DNA of 64,000 bases, taken from assembly GCA_903901915.1 (NCBI GenBank), contig CAIUSV010000070.1, forward strand, positions 1 to 64,000, given 5' to 3'. Every line of letters starts with the position of its first letter. Positions within the stretch are counted from its first letter, which is position 1. Both the position numbers and the translations under genes were made by a program. This document shows, piece after piece, positions 43,599 through 51,875 of this stretch. Under the pieces are notes generated by a model. That model saw only the letters and a program-made list of their open reading frames with translations. It was not told the DNA's origin and did no database searches. Origin of the DNA: an uncultured Rhodospirillaceae bacterium. Lineage in GTDB: Bacteria > Pseudomonadota > Alphaproteobacteria > Rhodospirillales > Magnetospirillaceae.

Positions 43599-43719
43599 GG
43601 CGTCTTCTCCCGGACAGGGCGAAGGATGACACGGCATTGGCGCACTCGTCCAGCGCGCGCTTGTGTTGATCTGCTCTCCAGCCTATAAGAATGCGTGTCT
43701 TTTCGGGTCTTGGCGGAAC

Positions 43720-44673
43720 ATGCTCATCACCTGCCCCAACTGCGGCACCAATTTTTCCATTCCCGACGCTGCCCTCGGTAAGGAAGGTCGCAAGCTGAAG
43801 TGCGCCAAATGCGCGCACAAGTGGTTCCAGACACCGTTGATGATGATGGACGACGACGATACCGAGCTTGATCTTGCCGGCCCGTCGTTTTCCGCCCCGC
43901 CGCGCGAACCACCGCCCTCTCAGCCATCGCCGCCCCGCCCCGCCGCCGCCTCTTCCAGGGTCGAGGTCGATCTGGACGACGGCCCCGACATCGAATCGCC
44001 GCCGGTGCCGACCTTCGGTGGCCGCATCCCGCCCGAACGCCAGGAAACCGACGCCGAAGCCCATCTGTTGGACGATGGCCCCCAGCCCATCCCCGACGTG
44101 TTCGCCACCGGATCTTCCGGCAAGAAGGGCACCGGTTTCCTTTGGGTGCTGCTGGTGCTGCTGGTGCTGGGGGGCCTGGGCGGCGCCGGCTATTATTTCC
44201 AGGATCAGGTGATCGAGGCGGTTCCCGAGGCAGGCGAGATGCTGGCCCAGGTCGGACTGCGCCACGAAAAGCCGGGCGCCGGGCTGGAACTGCGCAAGGC
44301 CGGCGTGCCGGAACGCTTCGTCCATAACGACATCGACGTTCTGGTGGTGCGCGGCATCATCGCCAACGTCACCGATCGCACCCGGCCGGTTCCCACCATG
44401 AAGCTGGTCCTGATGGACAAGAACAAGCAGCCGGTGCAGGAAAAGCTGTCGCAACCGCCGGTCACCGCCCTCGATCCCCAGGGTACCGCCAGCTTCAAGA
44501 TCATGCTGGAACGTCCCGACCCCAACGCGGTCGAGGTGGTGGTGGTCTTTGTCGAATCCCCCGGCGGGTCCAGGCCGATGCCGCCGACGCCCCCGCCGGC
44601 ACCGGCTCCGGCCATGCCGCCGCCCGCCGCCGAGGCGCCACCGCCGCCGGCACCCGCCGCCGAGACCAAATAA
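43720..44673 (+). CDS. Zinc-ribbon membrane protein with DUF3426-like domain
   Basis: Protein of unknown role, 317 aa from ATG 43720. An N-terminal MJ0042-type zinc ribbon (Cys5, Cys8, Cys28, Cys31, with CPNCGTNFSIPD) is followed by an acidic and Pro-rich linker (about 45-135). One membrane helix comes next (about 142-165), then a DUF3426-like extracytoplasmic domain containing VRGIIANVTD, and a Pro/Ala-rich tail. This architecture is common next to ftsE in alphaproteobacteria. The two genes are divergent here with a gap of about 120 bases. Confidence 0.8.
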   Translation: MLITCPNCGTNFSIPDAALGKEGRKLKCAKCAHKWFQTPLMMMDDDDTELDLAGPSFSAPPREPPPSQPSPPRPAAASSRVEVDLDDGPDIESPPVPTFGGRIPPERQETDAEAHLLDDGPQPIPDVFATGSSGKKGTGFLWVLLVLLVLGGLGGAGYYFQDQVIEAVPEAGEMLAQVGLRHEKPGAGLELRKAGVPERFVHNDIDVLVVRGIIANVTDRTRPVPTMKLVLMDKNKQPVQEKLSQPPVTALDPQGTASFKIMLERPDPNAVEVVVVFVESPGGSRPMPPTPPPAPAPAMPPPAAEAPPPPAPAAETK

Positions 44674-44674
44674 T

Positions 44675-45529
44675 CTAGAATCCCCGGCGCAATCCGGCGA
44701 CAATATCGACGTAATCGGGTTCGCGATCGGGCGACAGCCAGCCGTGGCGGATCAGGAAGTCGGTAATCACCAGATTGACGTTGAACTTGAAGTCGTCGCT
44801 ATCGCGCACCCGCTCGGCCACCTCGGCCAGCGGCATCAGGGTGAAGCCAGAAATCTCGCCGTCGGTATTGCGGGGAACAAAGCCGTCGGGAACTTCCAGG
44901 TCATAGCAGAACATGACATCGGGCTTCAGCCCCCACTCGTCCTCCAGGCAATAGGCGATGGCGCCTACCGGCCGGGCGGTGGCGGCCATCGCCGCCGGAA
45001 TGTCGGCTTCTTCCGCCGCTTCCTTGATCAGGTTGTCGAGCAGCGAGAGATGGGCGGGCTGGCCGCCGGCGACCATGTTGTCCAGCTTGCCCGGCGCCAC
45101 CGACTTGTCGAGGGCACGCCGTCCGATCCACAGATGCAGCCCGTCGGGCCGCCGTACCAGACCGTTGACGTGGACGCCGAAGGCCCGGATGCCGAACAGA
45201 CTGACCACACCGCGATCGATGCTCATCAGCGGCGCGGCGCCGAAGCGCCCGACCACCCGGTAGCGTTCGCCCCGCAGCCGGGGCGTACCCCATTCGGCGT
45301 GCAGCCCCCGCGCCACCTCGTCGACGGCGGCGCTGCGCGCCTCGGGGGTGGCCAGACGGGGATCGAGCGCCACGCCGCCCGCCGTGACCCGGAATACTTC
45401 GGGGTATGCTTCCAGCCGTTGCGCCACGTCATGGCGCACCCGGCCCACCTGGATTCCGTCCACCGTGAACGGACGGAATCCGCCGAGGTCATGGCGGTTG
45501 CAGGCATCGATATGGTCGAGAAAGGCCAT
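44675..45529 (-). CDS. NUDIX hydrolase with DUF4743 domain
   Basis: A 284-aa two-domain protein. The N-terminal DUF4743 region (about 1-120, with PFTVDGIQVGRV) precedes a NUDIX domain containing GGQPAHLSLLDNLIKEAAEE, in which KEAAEE holds the metal-binding glutamates. Relatives include the NUDIX part of yeast-type thiamine pyrophosphokinase fusions, so a thiamine- or nucleotide-diphosphate substrate is possible. It lies 6 bases after manC and is the last gene of the polysaccharide operon, perhaps only by position. Confidence 0.82.
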   Translation of the reverse strand: MAFLDHIDACNRHDLGGFRPFTVDGIQVGRVRHDVAQRLEAYPEVFRVTAGGVALDPRLATPEARSAAVDEVARGLHAEWGTPRLRGERYRVVGRFGAAPLMSIDRGVVSLFGIRAFGVHVNGLVRRPDGLHLWIGRRALDKSVAPGKLDNMVAGGQPAHLSLLDNLIKEAAEEADIPAAMAATARPVGAIAYCLEDEWGLKPDVMFCYDLEVPDGFVPRNTDGEISGFTLMPLAEVAERVRDSDDFKFNVNLVITDFLIRHGWLSPDREPDYVDIVAGLRRGF

Positions 45530-45535
45530 TCGGGA

Positions 45536-46939
45536 TTACTCCGCCCCACGCCCGTAGACGTCTTCCAAGCGGACGATGTCGTCTTCGCCGACATATTCCC
45601 CCGACTGCACTTCGATCAGGCGCAGCGGCACCTTGCCGGGATTCTCCAGCCGGTGCGGCGTGCCGGCGGGAATGAAGGTGGATTCGTTCTCGCGCAGGAC
45701 GAACGAGCGGTCGCCGCAGGTGACCATGGCGGTACCCTTGACCACCACCCAATGCTCCGAGCGATGCCAGTGCTTTTGCAGCGACAGCTTCGATCCGGGA
45801 TCGACGTGAATCTGTTTGACCTTGAAGCGTTCGCCCTGCTCGATGGTCTCGAACCAGCCCCACGGCCGCCAGCCGCGGGTCCCCTGGGTGGCCTCGGGCC
45901 GGGCTTCCCGTCGCAGGGTCTCGACGATGGCCTTGACCTCCTGGTCGCGGCCCTTGTCGGCCACCAGCACGGCATCGTCGGTGGCCACCACCACCAGATC
46001 CCTAAGGCCGATGGCGGCGACCAGACGGTGCTGGCCGCGCAGATAGCAGCCCGAGCTGTCCAGCGCCAGCACGTCGCCGATCACCGCGTTGCCGTCGGCA
46101 TCCTTGGGCGTTTCCCGCCACAGCGCCGACCACGAGCCGATGTCGGACCAGCCCATGTCCACCGGCACCACCGCTACCTTGTCCGACCGCTCCATCACCG
46201 CGTAGTCGATGGATTGACCGACGATGGCGGCAAACGCCTCGTCGTCGAGACGAAAGAAGAACAGGTCCGAACGCCCCTTGTCCCGCGCGGCGCGGCAGGA
46301 TTCCACCATGCCGGGAGCGTGGGCCTCCAACTCGGCGAGGAACAGGCCGACCGGCAGCAGGAAGATGCCGCTGTTCCAGGTATAGTCGCCCGACGCCAGA
46401 TAGCCTTGGGCGGTGGCGAGGTCGGGCTTCTCGACGAAACGCTCGACCACATTGCCGCCCGGCAGCGGGGCGCCGGCCTTGATGTAGCCGTAGCCGGTAT
46501 TGGGTTCGGTGGGGGTGATGCCGAAGGTCACCATCCGCCCCGCCCGTGCCAGCGGCTCGGCGATCGCCACGGCGCGGCGGAAGGCGGCCGGGTCGGTGAC
46601 CAGATGGTCGGACGGCATCAACAGCATCAGGGCCTCGGGATCGTCCCCGGCCAGCATCAGCGCCGCCACCGCGGCGGCCGGCGCGGTGTTGCGTCCGACC
46701 GGCTCGATCACCACGGCACGGGGTTCGATATCGACCTCGCGCAGTTGCTCGGCGACGATGAAACGATGCTCGAAATTGCACACCACCACCGGCGGCTCGC
46801 CCAGGCGCAACGCCGTCTCCTGCAACAAGGTGCGCTCGCCGGCCAGCTTGAGCAGTTGTTTGGGCATCAGCTCGCGCGACAGCGGCCATAGCCGGGTACC
46901 GGCACCACCGGACAGAATCACCGGGATCAGCGAGGTCAT
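45536..46939 (-). CDS. manC: Mannose-1-phosphate guanylyltransferase / mannose-6-phosphate isomerase
   Basis: Makes GDP-mannose for surface polysaccharide; the isomerase half supplies mannose-6-phosphate. It is 467 aa from ATG 46939, with nucleotidyl-transfer motif GGAGTRLWPLSR (about 11-22) and EPVGRNTAPA. The C-terminal cupin half contains LQKHWHRSEHWVVVKGTA and the PHRLENPG segment. It overlaps the epimerase gene by 4 bases. Confidence 0.94.
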   Translation of the reverse strand: MTSLIPVILSGGAGTRLWPLSRELMPKQLLKLAGERTLLQETALRLGEPPVVVCNFEHRFIVAEQLREVDIEPRAVVIEPVGRNTAPAAAVAALMLAGDDPEALMLLMPSDHLVTDPAAFRRAVAIAEPLARAGRMVTFGITPTEPNTGYGYIKAGAPLPGGNVVERFVEKPDLATAQGYLASGDYTWNSGIFLLPVGLFLAELEAHAPGMVESCRAARDKGRSDLFFFRLDDEAFAAIVGQSIDYAVMERSDKVAVVPVDMGWSDIGSWSALWRETPKDADGNAVIGDVLALDSSGCYLRGQHRLVAAIGLRDLVVVATDDAVLVADKGRDQEVKAIVETLRREARPEATQGTRGWRPWGWFETIEQGERFKVKQIHVDPGSKLSLQKHWHRSEHWVVVKGTAMVTCGDRSFVLRENESTFIPAGTPHRLENPGKVPLRLIEVQSGEYVGEDDIVRLEDVYGRGAE

Positions 46940-47895
46940 GTCGGACTCTCCTTGTTCCGCCACCAGCGGGCGGTTTCGGCCAGCCCGTCTTCCAGGGTAT
47001 CGGGCGGCACCCAGCCGATGGCGGCGGCGATGGCCGCCGCATCCACCTCCAGCGAGGCGGTAAGCCGCTGTATCATTTCCGTCCGGCCGCCAAGGCGCCC
47101 GGCCAGCCGCAGCAGTCCCACCGGCACCGGCGGCAACAGGGCACGGCGCCCCAGCGCGGCGGCCAGCAGGCGGATCAGCGTCGGAGTCGATACCGTTTCG
47201 GCGTCGCACAGGGTGAACACGCGAAAGCCGCCGGTTGGCGGCGGCGTTTCCAGGCAGGCGCGCACCGCGTCGGCCAGATTGCCCAGCCCGATCAGGGCGC
47301 GGCGGTTGATCACGGCGCCCAGCGGCAGCGGCATTCCCCGGTCCACCGCCTTGATCAGGGTGCGGAAGTTGCCCTTGACCCCGGGGCCATAGACCAGCGG
47401 TGGCCGCAGCACCGTCACCGCCAGCCCGCTGCGACCGGCGATGGCGGCAAGGCCCCGCTCGGCCTCCAGCTTGGAGATGCCGTAGGGATCAATCGGGGCG
47501 GCATCGTCGGGACCGAAGGCAAGACCGTGGGTCTCCTCGCCGTTGGCCTTGATCGAGCTCATGAACACCAGATGGCGCACCCCCGCCGCCGCCGCCTGCT
47601 CGGCCAGCCGCAGGGTACCGGCGACGTTGGCGGCGCGGAACTCGGCCAGCGGGTCGGTGGCATCGTCGTGCATGACGTGAACGCGGGCGGCAAGATGCAC
47701 CACCGATTCCATGCCGGCAACGGCGGCGCTCCAGTCGGTGGCCGGCGACAGCCCGGCAACGCGGCGATGCTCGACGCCCTCGGGCAGGCGGGCGGCGGGC
47801 CGCCCCGCCCCGGCGACCCGATGGCCCAGGCCGACCAGACGGCGGCATAGCTCGCGGCCGACAAAGCCGCTGGCGCCGGTGACCAGGACGGTCAT
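46936..47895 (-). CDS. NAD-dependent sugar epimerase/dehydratase
   Basis: Extended short-chain dehydrogenase, 319 aa from ATG 47895. The NAD-binding GASGFVGREL is at 7-16, Ser113/114 lies in FMSSIKANGE, and the catalytic YGISK is at 138-142. It resembles WbpV-type UDP-sugar 4-epimerases that act with a WbpL-type transferase; that transferase is encoded directly upstream with a 4-base overlap. The exact sugar cannot be read from sequence. Confidence 0.87.
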   Translation of the reverse strand: MTVLVTGASGFVGRELCRRLVGLGHRVAGAGRPAARLPEGVEHRRVAGLSPATDWSAAVAGMESVVHLAARVHVMHDDATDPLAEFRAANVAGTLRLAEQAAAAGVRHLVFMSSIKANGEETHGLAFGPDDAAPIDPYGISKLEAERGLAAIAGRSGLAVTVLRPPLVYGPGVKGNFRTLIKAVDRGMPLPLGAVINRRALIGLGNLADAVRACLETPPPTGGFRVFTLCDAETVSTPTLIRLLAAALGRRALLPPVPVGLLRLAGRLGGRTEMIQRLTASLEVDAAAIAAAIGWVPPDTLEDGLAETARWWRNKESPT

Positions 47896-48896
47896 GCCGC
47901 AGCCCCCCCGGCCCAACGGGACAACAGCCCCAGCAGCCCGGCCACCACCGCAGTCGCCGCCAGGGCGCCCGCCGTCACCTGGCCGACGGCGGCGAGACAG
48001 GCGCAGCCGATCAGCAGCAGGTTGGCGACCAGGATGGCCAGCGACACGGCGGCATGGCCATGGCCGCCGCGCACGGCGCGCTGGTAGAAGTGGCGGCGAT
48101 GCGCCTGCCACACCTTTTCGCCATCCTTGAGGCGCCAGAGAATGGTGATGGTGGCATCGGCGAGATAATAGGCCGGCAGGATCAGGGCGGCAGCCAGTTG
48201 GCCATGCACCGCCAATTCTATCAGCAGGCCGCCCATCAGAAAGCCCAGCGGCACGCTGCCGGAATCGCCCAGGAAGATCCGGGCCGGGTGCCAATTCCAC
48301 ACCAGAAAACCCAGCGCCGCCCCGGCGGCGGCCAGACCATAGGGAACCAGGCCGCCGGCGGCATCGCCCGCCACCGCCACCACGGCGATGCCGATGCCGA
48401 GAGCGGCGGTCTCGATCCCGGTGATGCCGTCGATGCCGTCCATGAAATTGTAGAGGTTGAGGAACCACAGCCAGGCCAGCACGGTGACGGCGCGGTCGGC
48501 CCACAACGGCAGCCAGCCCTGAAACACCAGGGCATGCAGCGGCAGCGCCAGCGACATTCCGGCCACCACGCCGAAATGGGTCAGCAGGCGCGGCCCCACC
48601 GGCAGAGCGTGGCGGTCGTCGGTCCACGAGGTCACCAGCAGCAGCAGGGCGCCGGCCACCGCCACCCAGGCCCAGGCGGCGGTCAATCCCGGCTGCGCCA
48701 CCGCGATGGCGACCCAGGCCAGCAACAGCACCGGCGTCACCGCCAGACCGCCGCCGCGCGGGGTCGGCAGGGTATGGCTGGATCGTTCGTTGGGAAGATC
48801 AAGAATCTGGCGGCGGCGCAGCCAGCCCAGAACCAGCCTTGTCGCCCCGGTGCTGGCGATGAAGGCCGCCAGGGTTATGAGGACGGTGGTGGTCAC
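47892..48896 (-). CDS. WecA/WbpL-type glycosyl-1-phosphate transferase
   Basis: Polytopic membrane enzyme of the MraY/WecA family (GT4) that starts polysaccharide synthesis by moving a sugar-phosphate to undecaprenyl phosphate. It is 334 aa and starts with GTG in a GTGA overlap. Family motifs are LPNERSSHTLPTPRGGGLA near the N-terminus, LYNFMDGIDGITG in the middle and RIFLGDSGSVPLGFL. It probably initiates the polymer made by this locus. Confidence 0.9.
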   Translation of the reverse strand: MTTTVLITLAAFIASTGATRLVLGWLRRRQILDLPNERSSHTLPTPRGGGLAVTPVLLLAWVAIAVAQPGLTAAWAWVAVAGALLLLVTSWTDDRHALPVGPRLLTHFGVVAGMSLALPLHALVFQGWLPLWADRAVTVLAWLWFLNLYNFMDGIDGITGIETAALGIGIAVVAVAGDAAGGLVPYGLAAAGAALGFLVWNWHPARIFLGDSGSVPLGFLMGGLLIELAVHGQLAAALILPAYYLADATITILWRLKDGEKVWQAHRRHFYQRAVRGGHGHAAVSLAILVANLLLIGCACLAAVGQVTAGALAATAVVAGLLGLLSRWAGGAAA

Positions 48897-51040
48897 AACT
48901 CGATCCGCCGGCCCTCGCGCAGCGAGTCCAGCACGGCGATGGTGGCCTGACTGGTCTCGATCAGCTCGGCCTCGTCAACCGGAGCGGGCCCGCCCTTGGC
49001 GACGGCGGCAACAAAGGCCTGCAACTCGGCGCGATGCCCCTTATCCTGGGCCAGCGACTTGGAAACCTTGGTCCGGCCGTTGCCGGTAAGCGCCAGCGAC
49101 AGGAAATTGTCGATGGTGACAACCGTTCCTCCGGCAAAGCACTCGAAACGTTCCTTGCTTACCGCCGTGTCGCCCTGGGCGGTGTAGACGATGGTGGCCA
49201 GCGAGCCGTCGGCGAACCCAAGCGACACCGCCACGTCATCACAGCCACCACGGCCGGCGGCGGCGGCCTCGGCCTGGACCGAGACGATGGCGGCGCCGAC
49301 CAGGGCGCGGGCAAGGTCAATGAAATGGCAGACCTCGCCGAGAATGCGGCCGCCGCCGTCATCGGCGGCGTTGACCCAGCTGTCGGCGGGCATGGCGCCG
49401 GCGTTGACCCGCAACAGCACCACCTTGGGGCCGGGATGGGCGGCCAGATGCTGACGCGCCCGCACGGTCATGGGGGCGAAACGGCGGTTGAAGCCGACCA
49501 GGAAAAAGCCGGCGGCATCGCGCCGCGCCGCCGCCACCTGCTCCAACTGGGCGCGGTCCAGCGCCAGCGGCTTTTCCACCAGTACCGACTTGCCGGCAGC
49601 CAGCGCGCGGGCGGTCAGTTCGGCGTGGTTGCCATGGCGGGTGGCGATCAGCACCGCATTGATGGCGGGATCGTTCAACACCGCCTCGACATCGGTGGTG
49701 GCATTGGCGAAGCCGAAGGTCTGCTGGCCATGCTCGGCGGAATGGCCGCGCTGGGTGCACAGGGTTCGCAGCTCGACCTCGGGCAGTTTGATCAGCTCGG
49801 GCAGCAGCACGGCGCGGGCGAAGCCACCAGCGCCGATGGCGCCGATCACGCACTTGCCCGCCGCCGTCCGAGGTGCCGGAAACACCGTCGCGTCGGCCTT
49901 CGGCGCGCCGTCGTAGCGCAACACCACGCCGAGATGGGGTTCGGTGGCCTCGGTGACCAGCCGATAGGCGTCCTCGGCGCGATCCAGCGGGAAGCAATGG
50001 CTGGTCAAGGCGGCGACATCGAGACGACGGCTCAGGCCGGGGCTCATCAGCCGCACCACTTCGCGCAGGTTCTCGGCCTCGGTCCAGCGCACCCAACCGA
50101 CGGGATACTTGACGCCGCGCCCCTCGAAATCCTCGTCGTAGCGCCCCGGCCCGTACGAGCGCGACACCGACAGCGACAATTCCTTCTTCATGAAGGCGGT
50201 ATAGTCGAAGGTGGTGCCGGTCTTGCCCACCATGACGATACGGGCGCGGTCGCGCGCCAGTTCGGCCGCCAGCTCCAGCGGTTCCGACGATTCGGTGGCC
50301 GCCGCGATCAGGATGGAATCGCAACCCACCCCGCCGCTCAGTGCCGCCACCGCCTGGGTGACGCCGGGTTCGGCCAGGTTCCACGCCAGTTCGGCGCCCA
50401 TGGCCTTGGCCAAGGCCAGCCGGTCCGGGTTCATATCGATGGCGACGACCCGCGCCCCCTGCAACGCCAGCAGTTGCAGGGCCAATTGGCCGATCAGGCC
50501 GCAGCCCACCACCGCCACCACGTCACCCAGCACCGCCCCCAGCGAGCGCACCCCGGCCAGGGCGATGGAACCGCAGGTGCCGAAGGCGGCTTCCTCGTCA
50601 CTGACGCCGTCGGGAATGGCGGCAGCCAGATTTTTCGGCACCACGTTGAGTTCGGCGTGGTTGGCCAGACCGGCACCGGCGACGGCAACCCGCTGGCCGA
50701 TGCGGAACAGCCCTTCCAGCCCGGCCCCCACCGCCACCACCTCGCCGGCGGCGGAATAGCCCAGCGGCAGCGGCTCGTCCAGCCGCGCCATCACCGCCTT
50801 GAAGGTGGCGGCGATGCCGTCGCGCCGCGCCTTGTCGATGGTCTTGCGCACCAGATCGGGCCGCTCGCGTGCCTTGCCGGCCAGACTTTTCCTGGCGAAA
50901 TCCACCACCATGCGCTCGGTGCCGGCGCTGATCAGCGAGGCGCGGGTGGCGACCAGCAGATGCCCGGGACGAACCCGCGGCGCCGGCACTTCCTTGAGAG
51001 ACAGCTTGCCCGAACGCAAGCTTTGGATGACCTGTTTCAT
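48893..51040 (-). CDS. Bi-domain oxidoreductase (zinc-type dehydrogenase + Gfo/Idh/MocA)
   Basis: A 715-aa fusion. The N-terminal half (about 1-350) is a medium-chain dehydrogenase with the VVGCGLIGQLALQL Rossmann loop. The C-terminal half (from about 375) is Gfo/Idh/MocA-like with IGAIGAGGFARAVL and VLVEKPLAL. Such fusions recur in capsule, O-antigen and exopolysaccharide loci, where they are thought to oxidise or reduce a sugar; the substrate is unknown. The start ATG 51040 lies 10 bases after the deacetylase stop; the further open frame is not coding. Confidence 0.88.
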   Translation of the reverse strand: MKQVIQSLRSGKLSLKEVPAPRVRPGHLLVATRASLISAGTERMVVDFARKSLAGKARERPDLVRKTIDKARRDGIAATFKAVMARLDEPLPLGYSAAGEVVAVGAGLEGLFRIGQRVAVAGAGLANHAELNVVPKNLAAAIPDGVSDEEAAFGTCGSIALAGVRSLGAVLGDVVAVVGCGLIGQLALQLLALQGARVVAIDMNPDRLALAKAMGAELAWNLAEPGVTQAVAALSGGVGCDSILIAAATESSEPLELAAELARDRARIVMVGKTGTTFDYTAFMKKELSLSVSRSYGPGRYDEDFEGRGVKYPVGWVRWTEAENLREVVRLMSPGLSRRLDVAALTSHCFPLDRAEDAYRLVTEATEPHLGVVLRYDGAPKADATVFPAPRTAAGKCVIGAIGAGGFARAVLLPELIKLPEVELRTLCTQRGHSAEHGQQTFGFANATTDVEAVLNDPAINAVLIATRHGNHAELTARALAAGKSVLVEKPLALDRAQLEQVAAARRDAAGFFLVGFNRRFAPMTVRARQHLAAHPGPKVVLLRVNAGAMPADSWVNAADDGGGRILGEVCHFIDLARALVGAAIVSVQAEAAAAGRGGCDDVAVSLGFADGSLATIVYTAQGDTAVSKERFECFAGGTVVTIDNFLSLALTGNGRTKVSKSLAQDKGHRAELQAFVAAVAKGGPAPVDEAELIETSQATIAVLDSLREGRRIEL

Positions 51041-51050
51041 GGCGTCCTTA

Positions 51051-51875
51051 TTAACGCGGTTTGGCCATGGCGTCGAGGGAGCGCCGTCCGGAGCGGTAAA
51101 GCGGGTCCAGCCCGCCTTCCACCGCCAGCCGGCGCCAGTCTTCGCCGGCGGCAAGATCGACATGATCGGCCCGCAACGCCAGCGGCGGCGTCGCCGACGA
51201 ATTGCCACCCCTGACCCCCGAGCGGCAGAAACGGTGCCAGCGGCCGATTTCGGCCAGGGCGGCGGCATCGATGTCGCCGACGGCTCCGAAGGTATAGGCG
51301 AACCACTCCACCGGGCCACCCAGCCGGGCCGCCAGCGCCTCGGCAGCGCCGCCGATTTGTTCGGCCAGTTGGTCGCCCGCCAGTCCGGCGAGGCGGCGAT
51401 GATCCAGGGTATGGCTGCCGATGGTGTGGCCCAGCGCCTTCAACCGCTCCACCGCGTCCCAACCCATCAGCGGTTCCGGCGCGGCGCGGCGGCCTTGCAG
51501 GATCTGCCCGGCGATGGCGGCGGACTGGGCCGCCCCGTCAAGGTCCATCAGGCCGGGGCAGACGAAGAACAGCGCCCTGGCCCCCAGCGGCGCCAGAATG
51601 GTCTCGGCCACGTCCAGGTTGGAGGCGAAGCCGTCGTCGAAACTGAGCAGCACCGGCGGCGGTCCCGGCGGCAGCGGCGCCCCGGCCAACAGCCTTGCCG
51701 CCTCGGCCGGGTCGATCAGCCGGCGGCTTTGCGCCAACTCACCGGCCAATCGGGCGAGGGCCTCTCGTTGCGATAGCGGAATGTCATGGAAGAGCAGGAT
51801 GCGAAAGCCGCCCGGCAGCACAACTCTCGCCAGCTTCCAGGCGGCCAGCCAAGGTCCCGCCAGAAGATTTCTCAC
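51051..51875 (-). CDS. Polysaccharide deacetylase (NodB domain)
   Basis: Carbohydrate esterase family 4 type protein, 274 aa from GTG 51875, whose GTGA overlaps the asnB stop. The first metal/catalytic motif is LLSFDDGFASN and the second is GSHTLDHRRLAG, as expected for NodB domains. An N-terminal hydrophobic stretch may anchor it. It would remove N-acetyl groups from the polymer or a lipid-linked intermediate of this locus. Confidence 0.87.
   Translation of the reverse strand: MRNLLAGPWLAAWKLARVVLPGGFRILLFHDIPLSQREALARLAGELAQSRRLIDPAEAARLLAGAPLPPGPPPVLLSFDDGFASNLDVAETILAPLGARALFFVCPGLMDLDGAAQSAAIAGQILQGRRAAPEPLMGWDAVERLKALGHTIGSHTLDHRRLAGLAGDQLAEQIGGAAEALAARLGGPVEWFAYTFGAVGDIDAAALAEIGRWHRFCRSGVRGGNSSATPPLALRADHVDLAAGEDWRRLAVEGGLDPLYRSGRRSLDAMAKPR

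Noticed and set aside
44549-46891. Long plus-strand frame across the NUDIX and manC genes
   Set aside because: It has a low-complexity His/Gln/Arg-rich translation, no ribosome site and no motifs. The minus-strand genes are clearly real.
49034-51214. Long plus-strand frame antisense to the bi-domain oxidoreductase
   Set aside because: Same shadow composition; the minus strand carries both recognisable enzyme halves.
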